From assembly GCA_002011125.2 (NCBI GenBank), contig MTMF02000009.1:1642989-1706988 (forward strand): DNA of 64,000 bases, given 5' to 3'. The stretch comes from Candidatus Hydrothermarchaeum profundi (GTDB lineage: Archaea > Hydrothermarchaeota > Hydrothermarchaeia > Hydrothermarchaeales > Hydrothermarchaeaceae). The notes under the pieces were generated by a model. It saw nothing but the letters and a program-made list of their open reading frames with translations. It was not told where the DNA came from and did not search any database. This document shows, piece by piece, positions 61,075-64,000 of the stretch. The translations under genes were made by a program, and so were the position numbers. How positions within the stretch are numbered: position 1 is the first letter of the stretch; the number at the start of each line of letters is the position of its first letter.

Positions 61075-62084
61075 TCTTGGGTTCCTCTTCTACCTATTAT
61101 TGTTATCTCATTTCTTGTATTGTATTTTAGCTTTATTGTATCTAATACCTCTATTTCGCCTTTAGCTAACTCTTGTTTAACTTCCCTTAATACCAAATTT
61201 AAAGCTTGTGCCATAGGTGTCTTCTCCGCCGTCTTAACTGTGTGTATCAAAAAACCGCCCTCTTTTAAATACATTTTAGATAGTCTAGCGCTTAACTCCG
61301 CAGAGAGCCTAGGGTTTATGTTAGTGTCATTGGTAAGGATATCTACAGATTCATCCAAACATATATCCTCCGCTTTTGATTTAATGAAAAAAATGTTCTC
61401 TATACTTTTTACCTCATCAGCTAGCTCTGCATTATCGATTGATATAACTTTTCCAACTTTTTCAGAGAGAGCCCTACTCCATCCTCCCGGAGCAGCTCCT
61501 AAATCTAGTGCAGTGAAATTGCGGTTAAAAATCTCAGGAAACCTCGATATTACTTCCCTCATCTTAAGCTCGCTTCTGGAGATAGGCCGCTTACCTTTGG
61601 CCCATCTCTTTTTGACTTTAGGGGTTTTTCTCAGTATCTCACTAGGATTCAAAACACTTAGGCAGCTGTAGTCTTGTATTATATTGACAATAAACAAAAC
61701 TTCAGGATCCGATAGATTCACCTTCCCACCGAGATTTCGTATAAAGCTACCGACCTCTCTTTCGACATCTATAGACGTAAAGCTATGATGGCCTCTCCTA
61801 CTGCACTTGACTGCAAATTTCGCGTTAAAACGTTTTATTTTAAAAGATTCTTTGATTTCTTCTATCGCAGCACCAGTAATATAATCTACTGGTATAAGCT
61901 TGTGGATATACGTAGTATCTAACGTTCTAAAGAGGTTAAGAAATTCTTCTTTACTCAAATAGGTTTTGCCTAACAACAATCCCTTAAAATATGTAGTTCT
62001 AATGCTCCCAGATCCTAATGCTTCTTTTATCTCATCTATCGCTTCTTTTTCAAATCCGCTCGGCGTAGTTACTAAAAAATGCAC
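61065..62084 (-). CDS. THUMP domain plus FtsJ/RrmJ-type methyltransferase
   Basis: 339 residues: a THUMP region (about 1-150) and a Rossmann-type SAM methyltransferase (FTALDLGAAPGGWSRALSEK, motif I; then DILTNDTNINPR near motif IV). The order resembles RlmM-like RNA 2'-O-methyltransferases. The target RNA is unknown. Its start overlaps the thiI stop by one base. Confidence 0.85.
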   Translation of the reverse strand: MHFLVTTPSGFEKEAIDEIKEALGSGSIRTTYFKGLLLGKTYLSKEEFLNLFRTLDTTYIHKLIPVDYITGAAIEEIKESFKIKRFNAKFAVKCSRRGHHSFTSIDVEREVGSFIRNLGGKVNLSDPEVLFIVNIIQDYSCLSVLNPSEILRKTPKVKKRWAKGKRPISRSELKMREVISRFPEIFNRNFTALDLGAAPGGWSRALSEKVGKVISIDNAELADEVKSIENIFFIKSKAEDICLDESVDILTNDTNINPRLSAELSARLSKMYLKEGGFLIHTVKTAEKTPMAQALNLVLREVKQELAKGEIEVLDTIKLKYNTRNEITIIGRRGTQEWT

Positions 62085-63208
62085 TATCCTACCTCTACTA
62101 CTCTTGCTCTTTCAACTGCTTTATTAATAAGACCGTCTATAGCAGTGTCTTTTTCAGCCTCTATAACCTTCTCAAGTTTTGCTCTCGTTTCAGGATATTT
62201 AGGAGGACCCCAGCAACATGCGACCGTCTCGGTAGAAGGCTCATAGGTGCCTATTTTTTTTGCTATCCCTATTATTTCATTTTTATCGAAGGCTAAAAGA
62301 GGTCTAAATACAGGTATCTCAACCGCTCTATCTACTGCGTACAAGTTATCCATAGTTTGACTCGCTACTTGGCCTAGATTCTCCCCCGTCACTAGAGCCT
62401 TTGCTCCCTCCTTTTTTGCGATTTTCTCTCCAATCTTCAACATACTTCTCTTGCAAAGAACGCAGGTTAGTCTACCGCTTTCTCTAATCTTTGATAAGAC
62501 ATCCCCATAAGGAACCAAATAGGTTTTAATTTTCTGGTTTCTCCATTCCGCTAGCTTTTTTATAGTGTTAAACGCCCTTTCTCTTGCTCCTTCTCCGAAA
62601 ATCTCTGAGCTATCCATGTATAAGCATACCGGATCTACACCCCTTTTCATCATCATCCAAGTTGCGACGGGCGAATCTATTCCTCCACTCACCAGCGCGA
62701 TAGCCTTTCCCTGAGTACCAACTGGCAATCCTCCAACGCCTCGTATTATCTCATCAAAAATGTAAGCGTCTTCATTTCTAACTTCCACATAAATAGTTAT
62801 ATCAGGAGCCTTTAGATTCACCTTTGCAGAAGTTGCTTCCCTTATCGCCGCTCCTAATTTATTTTCTAGGTCTTTGCTAGTGTAGGGGAGGTCACCTACC
62901 CGCCGGGCTCTAACAGCAAAAGTTTTACCCGCATCAATCTTTTTTACAGCCAACTCAACGCCTATTTGGATTATTTCATCAAGATCCGAAGAGGTTTTTA
63001 AAGCTACAGACGTTGACACTACCCCAAACACCTTGGATATTTTCTCAGCATCTTCTCTGGAATCGGAATCTACGAAGATCCTCCCATATTCTCTGAATAC
63101 TTTAATTTCTCCTATAGCCTCCTTGATATTCTTTATAAGCCTAGCTTCAATTGTCCTTCTAGTCTGCCTAGATTTTGTTCCAATTTCGCCATATCTCACG
63201 ATAATCAT
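62084..63208 (-). CDS. thiI: tRNA 4-thiouridine synthase ThiI
   Basis: 374 residues: N-terminal ferredoxin-like/THUMP domains (about 1-165) and a PP-loop ATPase (IALVSGGIDSPVATWMMMKR) for adenylating tRNA U8. CxxC is in TCVLCKRSML and a CC pair in VACCWGPPKYP. No C-terminal rhodanese domain, as usual for the short archaeal form. It heads the operon thiI-THUMP/FtsJ-small membrane protein-pheS-pheT. Confidence 0.93.
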   Translation of the reverse strand: MIIVRYGEIGTKSRQTRRTIEARLIKNIKEAIGEIKVFREYGRIFVDSDSREDAEKISKVFGVVSTSVALKTSSDLDEIIQIGVELAVKKIDAGKTFAVRARRVGDLPYTSKDLENKLGAAIREATSAKVNLKAPDITIYVEVRNEDAYIFDEIIRGVGGLPVGTQGKAIALVSGGIDSPVATWMMMKRGVDPVCLYMDSSEIFGEGARERAFNTIKKLAEWRNQKIKTYLVPYGDVLSKIRESGRLTCVLCKRSMLKIGEKIAKKEGAKALVTGENLGQVASQTMDNLYAVDRAVEIPVFRPLLAFDKNEIIGIAKKIGTYEPSTETVACCWGPPKYPETRAKLEKVIEAEKDTAIDGLINKAVERARVVEVG

Positions 63209-63410
63209 AGGAGCAACTCACTCGAATACTTATTCCCAGCATGAGAATATTAAAACTTCCGTTTAAAAATGCTTCAGTATTTCCAGCTTAACGGATATTT
63301 TGTTATACAGATAGTTTAAAGTTTTTATGGGATATTTTTTAGCCAGAATATTTACATGCAAAATTTTATAAAGAATAAAAGTGATAGTGATGCTACTGTT
63401 TTTAGAATTC

Positions 63411-63439
63411 AACCAGATTTAGCGTAGCTAATTCTGGTT
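63411..63439 (+). promoter_or_regulatory. Near-perfect palindrome/hairpin in the purA leader
   Basis: The 29-nt segment AACCAGAT-TTAGC-gta-GCTAA-TTCTGGTT pairs 12 bp (7 + 5 around one T/T mismatch) with a GTA loop. It lies about 40 nt after a TATA box (TTTTATAAAG, about 63364-63373) and 20 nt before the purA start, so it should be in the 5' leader. As DNA it could be an operator; as RNA a hairpin. Confidence 0.5.
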
Positions 63440-63459
63440 ATTGTAGTGAAGGTGAAATC

Positions 63460-64000
63460 GTGGCAACAATATTAGTTGGAGGACAGTGGGGAGATGAGGG
63501 GAAAGGGAAGATTGTGAGTTATCTTTGTCTTAAAGATAAGCCAGACATCATTGCTAGAGCCGGAGTAGGGCCTAATGCCGGTCACACTGTGATATATAAG
63601 GGCAAAAAGTATCCCCTCAGACTTACTCCATCCGGATTCATCTATGAAAAAGCTCGCCTCTTGATAGGAGCAGGCGTATTAGTAAACCCAGAGGTTATAC
63701 TGAAAGAAATCCAAGACCTGGGCATCTCAGATAGGATAGGCATAGACAAGAGATGCGGTATAATCGAGGAGAAACACATTAAAAGAGACAAGAGTTCTGG
63801 ACATCTAGCTAAAACCATCGGTAGTACAGGCACAGGCTGTGGACCTGCCAATATTGATAGAGCAAACCGGAGTTTAAAATTGGCTCAGGATATCGAGATT
63901 CTCAAGCCCTATTTGACAGATGTCCCCTTAGAAATAAACCAGGGGTTAGATAATGGAAAAAAAGTACTAGTAGAAGGTTCTCAAGGATTTGGCCTCAGCC
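63460..64000 (+). CDS. purA: Adenylosuccinate synthetase (partial)
   Basis: Starts GTG at 63460 after GAAGGTGA; 180 codons are visible before the window ends. It begins with [20 protein letters not shown], the GDEGKGK phosphate loop of PurA, and continues with [19 protein letters not shown] and the IMP loop [13 protein letters not shown]. It makes adenylosuccinate from IMP, GTP and aspartate. The 250-nt gap before it holds the leader described above and no other gene. Confidence 0.95.
   Translation, partial: MATILVGGQWGDEGKGKIVSYLCLKDKPDIIARAGVGPNAGHTVIYKGKKYPLRLTPSGFIYEKARLLIGAGVLVNPEVILKEIQDLGISDRIGIDKRCGIIEEKHIKRDKSSGHLAKTIGSTGTGCGPANIDRANRSLKLAQDIEILKPYLTDVPLEINQGLDNGKKVLVEGSQGFGLS

Overview
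The window is archaeal chromosome of about 38-40% GC by eye. The archaeal markers are the archaeal-type S-adenosylmethionine synthetase, alpha-NAC, archaeal PheS/PheT, NadM, CTP-dependent riboflavin kinase, archaeal diadenylate cyclase, F420-type luciferase-like oxidoreductases, class III (type IV pilin-like) signal peptides, and TATA boxes 25-32 nt upstream of several ATGs (leaderless genes), mixed with Shine-Dalgarno-led genes. A ccmABCDEF locus with a Cys-type CcmE shows that it matures c-type cytochromes, which narrows it to a cytochrome-bearing euryarchaeal lineage (for example Archaeoglobi-, methanogen/ANME- or Hydrothermarchaeota-like). I cannot place it more finely.

Layout. 1-3381: cytochrome c maturation operon on the minus strand, including a 36-residue CcmD that is easily missed. 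3395-9459: housekeeping (Ogt, NadM, SAM hydrolase, GalT-like, DegT-like, DacZ, Mat). 9456-18104: stress and osmotic region with four UspA-type genes (five Usp folds), CBS protein, alpha-NAC, TauE/SafE permease, MscS plus DUF432 partner. It is interrupted at 10.7-12.2 kb by an accessory-looking patch (two winged-helix genes, a palindromic promoter, decayed coding sequence) beside divergent tRNA-Ile and tRNA-Ala genes. 18197-20544: ferredoxin/thioredoxin operon, PAC2, Hsp20, lipoprotein, tRNA-Val. 20618-27558: metabolic and small regulatory genes, including LysE/PhzF, macro domain, PfkB and a glycogen-synthase-like glycosyltransferase.

27739-34063: six tightly packed genes, four with type IV pilin-like N-termini, ending in a 1244-residue coiled-coil protein with a 12-cysteine insert. 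No assembly ATPase lies in the window. 34110-45216: AmrS, a gate-domain membrane protein, a tandem LLM oxidoreductase pair, riboflavin genes, EndoV, PRC barrel, Lrp-like regulator, KaiC-like ATPase, and a GlcD-like flavoprotein with a short Fe-S partner. 46410-49388: a 992-residue polytopic membrane protein fused to a degenerate KaiC-like domain. 50121-51070: a very AT-rich 520-nt tract holding a candidate structured RNA, then three overlapping micro-genes (41, 48 and 58 residues). 51085-57842: Acs, then S2P-CBS, EamA, ArfC, TraB and a second membrane metalloprotease. 57823-63208: thiI, THUMP-FtsJ, a small membrane protein, pheS (short at the N-terminus) and pheT in one operon. 63460 to the end: purA, partial, behind a hairpin leader.

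The strongest candidates for something undescribed are the pilin-like cluster, the membrane/KaiC fusion with its neighbours, and the AT-rich RNA plus micro-gene locus.
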